64,000 nucleotides of DNA from Marsupella aquatica (lineage: Eukaryota > Marchantiophyta): the NCBI GenBank assembly GCA_973895155.1, contig OZ316894.1, forward strand, positions 9,300,001 through 9,364,000. The letters run 5' to 3'. How positions within the stretch are numbered: the first letter of the stretch is position 1; each line of letters starts with the position of its first letter. Below the pieces are notes generated by a model. It was not told the DNA's origin, did not search any database, and saw only the letters and a list, made by a program, of their open reading frames with translations. This document shows positions 29,813-40,743 of the stretch, one piece after another. A program made the position numbers and the translations under genes.

Positions 29813-30870
29813 ATGAGTGACTCGGAGGATACTGGAAGAATTGGCGTTGGTGGAGCTTCAGGATCAGGACGATCAGATGGTGAGTCTGAAAAGGAGCTGC
29901 TACCATTTGAGGAGGAACTAGTGACACCGGTATAATCACCAGTGCGGCGTGCAGTGGAGGAAGTTGTATTACTACTAGAGCTATCGGTAGTAGGGAAGAA
30001 GAGGGAGATGGCTAGATTTGGAGGAGTGAAGTTTGAGGTGGAGAAGTACAATGGTCGTACTGATTACTTGCTATGGGAGAAGCAAGTGAAGGGTGTTCTA
30101 CGGGCCATGAGCTTAGCTCATCTGCTTTCATCGCGAGAGCAGTATGATGGAGAGGAGGAGATTTATGTGAGATAATGGAGACAGGAGTAGGTGATTGCTG
30201 TCAATGCAATGATGCTATATCTCAAGCCGCACATCATCAAGCAGCTGGATGATTATGCAGATTGCGCGTCACTATTCAAGCTTCTAAGAGAGAAGTATTA
30301 CCGAGAAGATGCGTCAGACCGGTTGTACAAGAAGTCTCTCTTGATGAGCCTCAGGCTCAAGGAAGGGAGCAAGATGCAGGATTACCTGGATGAGTTTGAT
30401 AGTCTAGCGGTGGATCTGTCAAACCTGGAAAAATGAGTTGAAGATGAGGATAAGGCCTTGCTTCTGCTAAGCTCCTTACCGCCGTCATATCAGGGCTTGA
30501 AACAGGTGCTCTTGTACAGAAATCTGAAGTCCATTTCGTATAATGAGGTGGTGAGCTCTTTACTGTCTGATGATGCTCAGAAGAAGTTGGGTTAATCACA
30601 AACAGCATCTTCTTCTGGCACTGCGCTGAATGTGAACCGTGGAAGAGCAGCGCAGCGCACGAATGGGCAGAACAGGTTGAGATCTACATCATAGGGGAGA
30701 TCTAAATCCAGAGGGAAATCGCAAGAGAGGAAGCCTTTTGCATGTTGGAATTGTGGCAAGCCTGGCCACATGAAAAGGGATTGTCAAGTAAAGGTCCGTA
30801 CTGCATCTGCTAACGCGGCATCAAGCTCGCATGAGGTAGATTTACTCGATGATGATGACATATTGTGATG
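29813..30870 (+). pseudogene. Copia gag with zinc knuckle
   Basis: Starts at ATG 29,813 (MSDSEDTGRIGVGG). Core blocks ARFGGVKFEVEKYNGRTDYLLW, VIAVNAMMLYLKPHIIK, KYYREDASDRLYKKSLLMSL and ALLLLSSLPPSYQG identify the UBN2-type Copia gag. A CX2CX4HX4C knuckle (CWNCGKPGHMKRDC) follows at about 30,741. In-frame stops occur at about 29,933, 30,173, 30,188 and 30,434. The TAG at 30,188 replaces a Gln codon that is intact in the minus-strand copy. Confidence 0.9.
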
Positions 30871-32136
30871 TCAAGGTTATGCTCTCAACGTAGTGTCAAA
30901 TCCAGGTAGTGATGACTGGATTCTAGATAGTGCTTGTACTTTTCACATTTGCTCTATGAGAGATTTTTTTAGTTCTTACACGGATTCCAACGGGTTAGTG
31001 TTGATGGGAAATGGAATCCCATGTCAAGTTGTTGGACTTGGATATGTAAGATTTCAGATGTTTGATGGTGTTGTAAGAACGTTGAGGAATGTGAGACATA
31101 TTCCCAACATGATGAAAAATCTTATTTCACTTGGAGTGTTAGAAGCAAATGGCCATCAGTGGAGTTCTGCTAATGGTGTCCTTCAGGTTTCAACTGGTAC
31201 TAAAGTTGTATTGAAGGGAAAGAGACATAACAATCTATACGTTTTGGAGGGCAGTGTAGTTTGTGATGAAGCCAATGTAACCTATCTCATGAGGAGACGG
31301 CCCGGCTCTGGCACTTTCGTTTGGGCCACATGAGTGAAAAAGTTTGGTTATTCTTTAGAATAAAGGATTACTTTCTAATTTATAATCTTGTAAGTTGGAA
31401 TTATGTGAGCACTGTGTGTTAGGGAAGCAACACAGGAAACCCTTTGGAGTTGGAACTCACACCAGCAAGGAGATACTTGAGTATATACATAGTGATGTGT
31501 GGGGTCCAGCCCCTACTCCCTCACATTCTGGACGGTTGTAAGGAGCAGGGGATTACCCACCATCTCACAACAAGTTATACTCCTCAACAGAATGGTGTTT
31601 CTGAGAGACTCAACCGAACACTATTGGACCGCTCGAGGAGTATGTTGAGTCAATCATGTTTACCACATGAGTTTTGGGCTGAAGCTGTCAACACTACAAC
31701 TTATTTGGTAAATTTTTCTCCATCCAGTTCTATTGGATTCAAGACGCCATTTGAAATGAGGTATGGGCGTCCAGCAGATTACTCACATCTGAGGATTTTT
31801 GGATGTGATGCTTATGTGCTTACACCTTCCCAGCTGCGATCCAAGCTGGAGTCCAAGTCGAAGAAGTGCATTTTCCTTGGCTATCAGAAAGGTGTGAAGG
31901 GTTATAGGTTATGGGATCCAGTAACCTGTAAGCTAATTGTCAGTAGAGATGTGTCCTTTAATGAATCCAGATCATCAAAGAAGGGGGAGAGTTCTCAAGA
32001 CTCCCATACTGACAAGGGAAAATCTCCCATCCCGGACCGGGTTGAGGGGGAGATTAGTCATGATGCCATTCATGATAGGAGAGATGGAGAAGCTCCGGGC
32101 TTGAAGCTGGTTCCTATGATGGAACAAGAGGAGTAG
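30871..32136 (+). pseudogene. Copia protease and integrase, core partly deleted
   Basis: Protease: DDWILDSACTFHICSMRDFF with the D-S-A active site at about 30,924, then NLISLGVLEANGHQWS. The pre-integrase zinc region (HMSEKVW, then CEHCVLGKQHRKPF) follows in shifted frames, then YIHSDVWGP with the first catalytic Asp. The sequence then jumps to EQGITHHLTTSYTPQQNGVSERLNRTL, so the stretch with the second Asp is deleted near 31,535. The C-terminal domain (KCIFLGYQKGVKGYRLWDP) is intact. Confidence 0.88.
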
Positions 32137-33075
32137 ATTGTTGCTGGGGTACCTCAAATTCAACCAGCAGCAGTAGATCAGCCTGAGTCATCTACTAGAA
32201 GAACTTCAAGTTGTTCTACTAGAGCTCCTACCAGGTATGGTCAATGGGCAGACTCATCTAAGCTAGATGATATTGACATTGCACCTGATGATGATGACAT
32301 GGCTTTAATCTTGGAAGAAGGAGAGCCGTCTTTGTATAGTGAGGCTTGTGCTTCAGAGCATAAGCATGAGTGGAATGCAACAATGCAGAGGGAGTTGCAA
32401 TCTTTGAGTGACAACAAGACATGGGAGCTGGTGGAGCTTCCAAGAGGTCAGCAAGTGGTGGACAGCAAGTGGATTTACAAGTTGAAGGACAGTCCTTCAG
32501 AGGGTGGAGATAAGATCTACAAGGCAAGGCTTGTTGCCAAGGGGTTCACTAAGGAGAAAGGAGTGGATTACAATGAGGTCTTTTCACCGGTGGCTAAGTA
32601 TTCCACAATTCGGATCTTGTGTCAGCTTGTTGTGCTTTTTAATCTGGTGATGGATCAGATGGATGTTGTTATTGCTTTTCTCTATGACAACTTGGAAGAG
32701 ATGATCTTCATGAGACAGCTGATTGCTCAAGATGAGACATGCTGATTGTGGCTAAAGATCAATCTGAGGTTGACAGTCTCAAGGCAAAATTGAGTTCTGA
32801 ATTTAGGATGAAGGATCTTGGTAAGGCCAAGAGGATCTTAGGGATGGAGATTTTTAGGAACTCTGAAACTGGATAGTTGTGCTTGAGTCAAGGCCAGTAT
32901 GCGAGGAAAGTATTTGCACGATTCAACATGGAGAACTGTAAGCCAGTGAGTGTTCTTTTAGCTTCACATTTCAAGTTATCATCGGCTTTCTCTCCTACAG
33001 ATGCTGTGGAGAAAGGTTTGATGGCTAAGATTCCTTATGAGAAGGCAATAGGCAGTCTGATGTATTTGATGACTT
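32137..33075 (+). pseudogene. Copia reverse transcriptase with active site deleted
   Basis: Begins with TWELVELPRGQQVVDSKWIYK and ARLVAKGFTKEKGVDYNEVFSPVAK. After MIFMRQLIAQ the reading jumps to DMLIVAKDQSEVDSLKAKL, which normally follows directly on the YVDD motif. The fingers/palm stretch ending in YVDD is therefore missing (near 32,735). LGKAKRILGMEIFRNS and MENCKPVSVLLASHFKLS follow. A TAG at 32,874 sits where siblings would have Gln. Confidence 0.88.
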
Positions 33076-33657
33076 GTAGTAGGCAAGGTTAGCAGATTCA
33101 TGTCAAATCCAAGGAAGGTACATTGGGAAGCTGTGAAATGGATTCTCAGGTATGTGAGGGGAACACAAGACTATGGATTACTATTTTATGCCAGATCAGA
33201 TAGAACGTTAGTTGGCTATGTAGATTCTGACTATGGAGGCTGTCTGGATACAAGGAGGTCTACAACTGGGTTTGTATACACTCTTGGAGGAGGATGTATC
33301 AATTGGAAATCTACCTTGCAGAAGTGCATATCTTAGTCTACTACAGAAGCAGAGTATGTTGCAGCAGCAGAAGCAGCCAAAGAAGCAATTTGGTTGGATA
33401 AGTTGATCGCGGAGATGGGTTTAGAGCATGACAAAATGACTATAAACTGTGATAGTCAGAGTGCTCTTCACTTGGCTGCTAACCAGGTGATGGATAGCAG
33501 GGTGAAGCACATTGATATCAGGCACCATTTTATCAGGCAAGCAGTGTCTGATAAAACTTTTGACCTAGTCAAGATTGATGGAAAGCTCAATCACGCTGAT
33601 GCCTTTACCAAAGTGATTCCTTTGGAGAGTTTCTCAAGACACCGTGCTACTTTGTAG
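33076..33657 (+). pseudogene. Copia RNase H
   Basis: After a small deletion the frame reads NPRKVHWEAVKWILRYVRGTQ, VGYVDSDYGGCLDTRRSTTGF, a TAG (33,334), STTEAEYVAAAEAAKEAIWL, INCDSQSALHLAANQ and HIDIRHHFIRQAV, ending with NHADAFTKVIPLESF. The acidic RNase H residues (D of VDSD, E of EAEY, D of NCDSQ) remain. Confidence 0.9.
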
Positions 33658-33868
33658 GTTTTGCAGTTGTAGTGCAAGTAGAGTTATTTAGCAATGTGTG
33701 ACTATTTGTATATGGATTACTCATTCCTGTTAGGCTACGGCTTAGTTCTAGTTAACCCTTGTGGTTTTTAGGGGGAGACCTGGTTTGGTGATTGTCTAGA
33801 ACTTCCCGCTGAGGATTCCATATGGTAGCATTTAGTTTAGTCCCCAAGACAAGAGTCAAGGGGGAGTT

Positions 33869-34212
33869 TGTTAGATATTGCTCTAGTCTTGTGACTCATG
33901 AGCTAACCACAGTTTGTCTAACTTGGGTTAGGACTTAGCTAATGTTAGCGGTAGTGCTGGTGTGCATATAGCCAGGGCTAATGCTAGACCCTGGTGGAAC
34001 TTAGGCTCATTGTTACGGAGCTAGTTGAGAGATAGGGAGAGCTTGTGCTGTGGATGTTTGGTATGGCCGGTCGGCCGAGAGTGCAGTAAAGCTCTTGTGT
34101 GTTCCCGTGGACGTAGCCTCATGTGGAGGTGAACCACGTATCTCTCTGTGTCGACTATTATGCGTTGGATGGTTCATGGGCTTGTTGTTACGAATGTCGT
34201 CTATGCTCAACA
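33869..34212 (+). repeat. 3' LTR of the Copia
   Basis: 344 bp, TGTTAG to CTCAACA, preceded by a purine tract (CAAGGGGGAG) and followed by the GCACT target duplication. Differences from the 5' LTR are few, suggesting a fairly young insertion. Confidence 0.9.
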
Positions 34213-34249
34213 GCACTTACATAGGTTGCGAGGAAGCCTCGCCATCCTC

Positions 34250-35396
34250 CCTGTCCCTAGAAATTGGTCACTACAAGCCGGCCAGTATGCTTTCGAGCTA
34301 CTGTTGCTTTGTCCCCCATGCGCACTCGCTTTCCTATTGCCATGTCTGGGTCTGCCTCCAACTTGCTGACGATCATATTGAAATCAGCCTCAGTCATCCC
34401 TTCAGGTTTGTGGTACTCCCCTGTCTGCAAAGATTTTGATTTTTGAACCTTGTTTTTCCACCTAAACCTTCTCTCTGCCAAGTGATTTACAATCTTTTGC
34501 CTCATGTGACGAAAGTCAATTTCTCTCCCATTGTGGAACCTAGCCTGCACATCATTAAGGAGTGTCTGCAATTTCTTGGTGTTATGTGACAAATCCTTCC
34601 AGGTTGTCCAACCCGGGCTGCAATGTTTTGCATAGCAGTCTACACTCGATTGGTGAGTGCCTTCTCATCAAGAACATACGGTTTTGCATCAAAAGCTGCC
34701 AAAGTTATGGTCGGGAGCTCCTCTCTATTGCTGGGTTTAGTTGCAGCTTGCTGGGCAGAATTTGGTGCCTGAGGACAAGACGAATGTGACTATTGAGGTA
34801 ATTGCCTCCTTCCCCTGTCCGCCTTTGGGTCTACATCTACACGTCTACGCTCCTTTCCCTTCTCTTTTCGTCTTCTCCTATCAATGCTACTACTTTTGCT
34901 CCTAGAAGGGGATCTATGCTTTCTCTTCCTACATTAATCCCGCGCCCCCATCCTCTGGCTCATATCTGTCATGTGGGATCCTGACCTGGCTTTTGATAGG
35001 AGTCCCAGAATGAACCTGAGAATCAAGCGCCATTCCTAAGAAAGCTAGATCATCCCAACCATCATCTGGTAGCAAAGGGAACAAAGGTAGAGGATTCACT
35101 GAAGCCTCACCGAGGTCCCTCGAGCACTCTGCAGTGGGAATCTGTTCATCCTTGTCCATGGCAAGAGCATTGGCCTTGATATTGCCTAGGTACTCCAAAA
35201 ATTGGGACTCTTTGCTTCCCACTCCTCCCAAGTATCTCCAACTTTGATTGAAAGCGTTGATCAATGGGTGGGTGGAAAGCAAAGCTTGACACACCTTCTC
35301 CAACTCCTCTGAATCGTCCATGGCCACCTTGTCTGCATCAAAGTTCACACTGAAAGGAAGATAGGTTGGTCTAGACATTGGAAGGGCAACTGTCAA
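34250..35396 (-). pseudogene. 5' exons of the CACTA-associated accessory gene
   Basis: The minus strand from ATG 35,396 reads TYLPFSVNFDADKVAMDDSE, then CQALLSTHPLINAFNQSWR, ending at 34,929. An Arg/Ser/Lys-rich stretch (KHRSPSRSKSSSIDRRRR) follows. After a likely intron end (TTGTCCTCAG near 34,770) come NREELPTITLAAFDAKPYVLDEK and, to 34,257, KKLQTLLNDVQARFHNGREI and EGMTEADFNMIVSKLEADP. One stop and one frameshift interrupt it. No family was recognised. Its divergent position beside the transposase and the flanking ACGT arrays suggest a TNPA-like DNA-binding partner, which is inference only. Confidence 0.45.
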
Positions 35397-35464
35397 ACGT
35401 AGAGGTCAGAATTGAATGAGAGAAAGAGAGAGGAGGGGAGTTGGGGTCCAAGATGTTGAATGTG

Positions 35465-35720
35465 CCTCACATTTGACTATTACCCTGACGTTTTCCTTTG
35501 GAAAATGCCGAGCTACACGCAAAACCACAAAGAACCCCCGTTCTCCCAATGTAATGTCGTTTTTAACAACGTTCTTTTCATAAACCCTAAATAGTACGTT
35601 CTGGGGGATGACGTAAACGTCATAGTACGTCGTAAAATAGGGGGTTACGCTGTTCTGGGTTTATATAAACGACATTACATTGGGGTTTACGTAGGGTAGG
35701 AAAACATGTGGGGTTTATAC
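35465..35720. repeat. ACGT-core repeat array 3
   Basis: TGACGTAAACGTCAT, ACGTCGTAAA, AACGACATTAC and related words occur between the divergent accessory gene and the transposase region. Confidence 0.6.
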
Positions 35721-35799
35721 AACGTATAAAACTCCATAAGTTTTTAGGGCTTGTTGCCATTATTTGAATGGTACTAATTGGTATCTGGCATGTATGTTG

Positions 35800-36285
35800 T
35801 TGCAGGGCCATATGGCAACATATGGGTCTTCCTCAACATACTATGACCATCGTGATGGAGGTACTTGTCACTGACGTAGACATGGTCATCATAGTAGGGA
35901 GAGGGATGAGTCGTTGGGGAGGAGGAGAGATCAGTCATGGGGGGGACTAGTGATGAGCCCCAGGAGAGGAGGAGCCATGGATCCAGGGATAGGAGGAGGG
36001 ATGGGTCACGACGGAGGAGGAGGAGGGATGAGTCGCCAAGGAGGAGGGATGTGTCCCTAGGGATGACGAGCCATGACTCAGGAGGGATCACTCCCAGGGT
36101 AGGAGGAGGGTTGATCCCCTCAGCGATGAGTCACGGGAGAGGAGGAGGGATGACTCACCATCTAGGCGCCATCGGTCCAGGCATCACCAACGCAGACATT
36201 GGCGGGATAGAAGGAGAGATACTAGATCCTTGCGTCCTGCACACCAGTATCACGACCCATCCACGCTGAGGAGGGATTTGGAGAC
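35800..36285 (+). pseudogene. Arg/Ser-rich N-terminal coding remnant of the CACTA protein
   Basis: Purine-rich imperfect repeats built on GAGGAGGGATGA encode Arg/Asp/Ser-rich peptides (RRDDSPSRRHRSRHHQRRH, then DPSTLRRDLETLW) in one frame and Gly/Met-rich ones in others. It leads directly to the zinc-binding segment at 36,289. Confidence 0.4.
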
Positions 36286-36435
36286 GCTATGGCTGCCATT
36301 CAGGGGATTGGACCTATCCGTAAGATGCCTTGCCCATGTAGGCGGTGCAAGGGAGTTGTATGTCACGAGAGGACCACTGTCCTTAGCCATTTAGGGATCC
36401 ATGGTCGTTATATACCGCCCACACAAGAGGTAATT
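36286..36435 (+). pseudogene. CACTA transposase-associated zinc-binding segment
   Basis: Reads KMPCPCRRCKGVVCHERTTV, then LSHLGIHGRYIPPTQ, followed by GTAATT as a possible splice site. The C-x-C-x2-C ... H-x3-H layout matches the short domain (Transpos_assoc type) that precedes plant En/Spm transposases. Only this module is kept in the local frame. Confidence 0.6.
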
Positions 36436-36889
36436 ATAAGGTTTAAACATTTCAATTATTTAGTTGCTTTCTTTTTTTACCTAACTAGAAGTTGTCTAGG
36501 CTGCAATTGTTCATGCTTTCATACGCAAATTCTGAAGTTGTCCTGCTGGTCACATGTGGACAGATTCCTATTGTAGTGCCTTTGGCTGTGGACAGCATGA
36601 GAGAGATTGCGAGGCGTGCGATCACCCCTCTAGTACCCCCATCAGCATTGTCTGCCACATTGAGGGCTATAGACTGTGTTTTTGATGGGATTGTGGTGCA
36701 AGTGCACCTTATTGAGAGGGGAGTAGTGGTGACCACTAGACTGAGGTCGATGGAGTCTCATCCACCTAGGATAGTGCCGCCACGTTGTCCTTTTCTTGAT
36801 GCACCTTCTTTGAGAGTTGCGAGACAGTTGCGAGGGAGAGCCTTGGATATCATAAAGGACTCCTTCCCTGCCCAGTTTGGACTCCCCGA

Positions 36890-37352
36890 CGACCTTCCAG
36901 TCAGGGAACCTATCATAGTCTGGGGTCGGCCGTGGGCCCTCCTCCCATCCACATTGGGACCTGACGTTGGCCTTGGCGTTTTTGCACTTGTGGATATAGT
37001 GGTCCCTCATGGGTGTGCCCCTGACGATTTACCTCAGTTTGGCCCAGAGATGGCAAATCTTGTCTCGACAGTGTCCGACCTTTGGTCGATATGGCATGTC
37101 ACTGAAGATGGACCCTAGGTATTCTCGGATGGATGGTTATCCACCTCGCATGGGAAACTTGGTGGGCTACATCAATAGCATTGTTGGGTGTCGGCGTTTA
37201 GGGTTTAGGCCAAACGCTGAGTGGCACGAGTACCATGATGCGTGTCACCCACGTTTGCCCATGGCATGCACACATTATGTCTTGACGCATGCCACCCGCA
37301 CCATTAGAGCAGGAGATTAGATTTTTGTAGATTATGATTGGCATTGATCACA
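36890..37352 (+). pseudogene. SET-domain-like segment in the CACTA system
   Basis: Two overlapping frames joined by one shift read like a SET lysine-methyltransferase domain. LGPDVGLGVFALVDIVVPHG corresponds to the opening GxGxFA-x2-DI-x2-G. MDGYPPRMGNLVGYINSIVG followed by FRPNAEW corresponds to the GN-x2-(R/G)-(F/Y)IN(H/S)...PNAE S-adenosylmethionine site. THATRTIRAGD, a TAG, then IFVDYDWH corresponds to A-x-R-x-I-x-AG-(E/D)-E-(L/I)-x-(V)DY. Order and spacing (about 130 residues) fit. The frame upstream (36,492-36,890: FPAQFGLPDDLPVREP) was not recognised. The usual NH is NS here, and the stop and frameshift mean it is not functional. It precedes the transposase blocks on the same strand. 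Confidence 0.55.
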
Positions 37353-37572
37353 ACTTTATATGTACATAACCTATTCAATACATGACATTCCTTGCACATA
37401 TCATTATTCAAGCTTCATTGCACCCTTCATACTCTTTGTCTAATTATGAGTTTGCATTGGATATGCTTACTTATATATGTAGGATGGTGCCAATATTACT
37501 CCTACACCGCACCCATCCATGATGACTACATCAGCCCGTGCCTTCCACACTTGAGCCACATTACATTTCAGT

Positions 37573-37920
37573 GACGACGATGATGATGATGTCCATGATG
37601 TGGATGATGATGTGGATGATGATGATGATGATGTGGACGATGATGATGATAAGTACCATGATGCATATGATGTCGAGTTTGATGATGTAGTAGAGGATGA
37701 GGGGCCTGCACCTATTCTTGAAGAGGAAGCTTTTGCCCACCTGGTTGACATTCACTTTGGACCACATGCACCTGACGCTGATCACCCTACTATGGAAGTT
37801 AGTAGACCAGGAGGATTGGGACCAGCTCGAATCAGAAGCCAAAACTCCACTATTCGAGGGTTCTCCAACCTTGAGGTAGAGAAGCTTACGACTTCTCTAA
37901 TTGTGAGAGTGTAATTGCAG
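37573..37920 (+). pseudogene. Acidic segment before the CACTA transposase
   Basis: A GATGAT-type microsatellite (about 37,573-37,655) encodes long Asp runs, then VEFDDVVEDEGPAPILEEEAF and VSRPGGLGPARIRSQNSTIRGFS. Acid-rich N-terminal regions are usual in plant TNPD proteins. Open in one frame for 104 codons. Confidence 0.5.
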
Positions 37921-37973
37921 GTAGTACCTCATGTTCTATTTTGATGAACTAATTGTGGTTTTGCAAATGCAGG

Positions 37974-40740
37974 TTGGGTGCCACTCTCTTGATGTTAAAT
38001 TTGCAAGGAGTTTTCAATGGTTCGGATGTCCATACAGATGCACTATTGTAGTTGTTCCACAAGAAATTCTTGCCCCAACCAAACACTCTTCCTGGATGTG
38101 TGAGGGAGGCTAAGAAGTTACTTGTCTCCATTGGATTGGCTTTGGAGTCTATCCATATGTGCCCCGTTGGTTGCATCTTGTATAGAAAGGAGTATGCTGA
38201 GCACACTCATTGCCCAAAGGAACGGTGTGGCCTTCCACGATATCGACCAGACACCATTGGGGACAAAATTCCAGAGAAGGTAAATTACTGATGCGAACTC
38301 ATGTGATTAGCGTCCACATACTCAGGTGCAAACTTAACATCCAACTCAACGAAGCACATTCACATCTTACGTCTTCAAATTCGTTGATTTATTTATTAAC
38401 ATTGTATTAACATCAATGTGAATTGAATACGTCTTCTCAGGCGATGTAAACCCATTTTACGTCTCTTCGTGTGACGTAAAGTAACGTCTCTTTGTTGTTT
38501 ACGTCATAGAAGACGTGGCTAAAATAAGATAACGTGTTCGTAAATGACGTTAGGGTTCTAATATTGTCGATTCAAATGGTTTCACTGTTGTTATTATAGG
38601 TGTTGAGGTATTTCCCTATCACACCCTGGCTGCAACAGTTATATCGACAAAAACGCTTATCCACACTACAGACTTGGCATGCAGAGAACAAATCTCCACC
38701 AAGGATTATGAGGTACCACCAAGATAGTCCAGCATGGAAACACATTGATATGACTTGGCCTCAATTTTCCCAGGAGCCAAGAAATGTCCGGCTGGGGTTG
38801 GCAATAGACGGTGTAAACCCGTACAAGCAACGGCGGAAGCCTAAGTCCATTTGGCCGGTTCTCTTGATTAATCAGAACATCCCTCCATGGTTGGCAATGA
38901 AAAAGGGCCATGTCCTCCTCCTTGCTATCATACCTGGTTCTGAGGCCTACAAGAATCCAAATGTCTGCTTGGTACCAGCTTATGAAGAGCTACAAAACCT
39001 GTGGGAGGTTGGGGCACCTACCACAGATGTCACTCGGGCTCCGAGCAATGGGAGGATATTCCAGATGAGAGTGATGATCACCCATTGCACCACCGATGGT
39101 CCAGGTAATTCACAAGACAACCTAGAGCATTTTTCTAATTGCATTGTATTGTACAATGTAATAGAGATAATGACATATTCTATGGACCCAAATTATCATG
39201 TGCAGGTATGGGAACAATATCTGGTTTGAAGGTGGCAGATTATTCAGCTTGCCCTTCATGTGGTCCTGAGTTGCATGGGAGGTACTCATCACTATTGCCC
39301 AAAACCACATATGAGGAAAGTAGGGTCCACTTGCCAATGGATGATCACTTGCGGCGAAACACAACTCATTGGGTAGAAAGTGAGTTAAGACCATGTCCCA
39401 ATGGCCCTTCGGCTGAAGGGCAAATCCAATTGGCAGAGATGGTGGAGGCAAAGTTACTCAAACCCAAAGATTGTGGAGTAAATCGCCGCTTAGCTTTGTG
39501 GGACTTGCCTTATTGGAGGGTAAGTGAGACAAAGCAAAATAATGGTTAATTTTTCTAATTGCAAATTGGAGTCTTCACTGAAACTATTGCTATTGAGAAA
39601 TTTATTAGTGAACTCCAACATTATTGTTTTTTCATGCTCCAAATCCTCCAGGTCCGGTGGTTGTTGGACCCCATGCACATTGAAGTGAATGTTGCTAAGA
39701 ATTTGTTGAAGCACATTTATGGACGGAATGATACTCGTCAAGTCCGAGAGGATGTTGAGAATGTAGGAGTTGTGAAGTCTTGCTGGATGACAAGTACTGG
39801 GGGGAAACCACCTGCTCCTTGGGTATTGCCAAAGGAGACATTAAAGCAAATTAATGCGATGATTTGTGAGATGAAATTCCCTAGCCACTATGGAGCCGAC
39901 TTTCATGGGTGCACTAGCAGAAATGACCACATGCCCCCAATAGGGCTAAAGTCTCATGATTATCACAAGTTGATTCAACATGTGCTGCCTGCTGTCTTGT
40001 GTTGTTGTGATGACTTGCGAGAGAGGCGCCTACTTCAACTCACCATTTACGACATGCGCTCTATTTTCCTAAGTTTAAAACCCTAAACCCTAAGTTTAAA
40101 ACTAGAGACTTGTTGTTTTGGGCTTAATTCTTTTCATTACCAATATTATAATTAATTAAGTTGGTAATTTGGGCAACCGCTTGGTGTGATTGTGATATTA
40201 AATCAATTGGATTGTATGAGGTGGAATATAGGTGGGTATGCGCTAAGGAGATAAAGGAGTGTGAGATTCCTTTGATGAGGGAGAGGTCAGCACGTGTGAT
40301 GTGCAATATGGAGAAGGTGTTCCCTCCTTGTCTCTTTGACATGCAATTGCATTTGCTATGTCACCTCATGGATGAGGTAGCTATTGCTGGTACAGTTCAT
40401 GCGCGGTGGATGTATTGGGTTGAGCGCTTCATGAAAGTGCTCAAGTCCATGGTGCGTCAACCAGATCAACCAGAGGGAGCATGACAACAGGATACATTAT
40501 GTCTGAGTGCTCAGGGGGGATGATAGGGAGTTTGGACCCTACAACTCCCACAACTTGGGAAGAGGCACAGGATGAGGACAATGGTGGGTTGCGCTTGATG
40601 GGTGCGTCAAAGAAGCGGTCACTACATGACGACATTTTTTGACGGCAAATCCACAATTATGTGTTGGAAAACCGCCCTGACATGTCAGCTTGGAGGGAGT
40701 TGTACAGGTATGAGGCATTTAGATTGTGAAGTTTGACTTG
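37974..40740 (+). pseudogene. CACTA (En/Spm) TNPD-type transposase, exons degenerate
   Basis: Exon-like blocks follow the Tnp2 transposase domain in order. They are 38,090-38,285 (EAKKLLVSIGLALESIHMCP, then YRKEYAEHTHCPKERCG); 38,600-39,105 (LRYFPITPWLQQLY, SQEPRNVRLGLAIDGVNPY, WPVLLINQNIPPWLAMKKG, ELQNLWEVG); 39,205-39,520 (ISGLKVADYSACPSCGPEL, ALWDLPYWRV); 39,650-40,040 (RWLLDPMHIEVNVAKNLL, MPPIGLKSHDYHKLIQHVLP); 40,200-40,484 (EKVFPPCLFDMQLHLLCHL, HARWMYWVERFMKVLKSMV). These are catalytic-core and downstream motifs of plant CACTA transposases. Introns and TAG/TGA stops separate the blocks. It would have cut and pasted elements bearing the matching termini. Confidence 0.88.
38415..38560. 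repeat. ACGT-core repeat array 4 (inside a transposase intron)
   Basis: TACGTCTTC, TTACGTCTC, GACGTAAAGTAACGTC, TTACGTCAT and GAAGACGTGG occur between two transposase coding blocks. Confidence 0.6.
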
Positions 40741-40743
40741 TAG

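Larger units (their letters stand above)
28425..34212 (+). mobile_element. Copia retrotransposon, defective, with exact target duplication
   Basis: Flanked by GCACT on both sides (28,420-28,424 and 34,213-34,217). Both LTRs begin TGTTAGATATTGC; the 3' LTR ends GCTCAACA. Internal order is gag, zinc knuckle, protease, integrase, RT, RNase H, as in Copia. All parts carry stops, and there are at least three internal deletions. The 5' LTR loses its last 35 or so bases and the primer site, which are replaced by GC-rich sequence. It cannot move by itself. It landed in the minus-strand accessory gene of the CACTA system. Confidence 0.92.
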
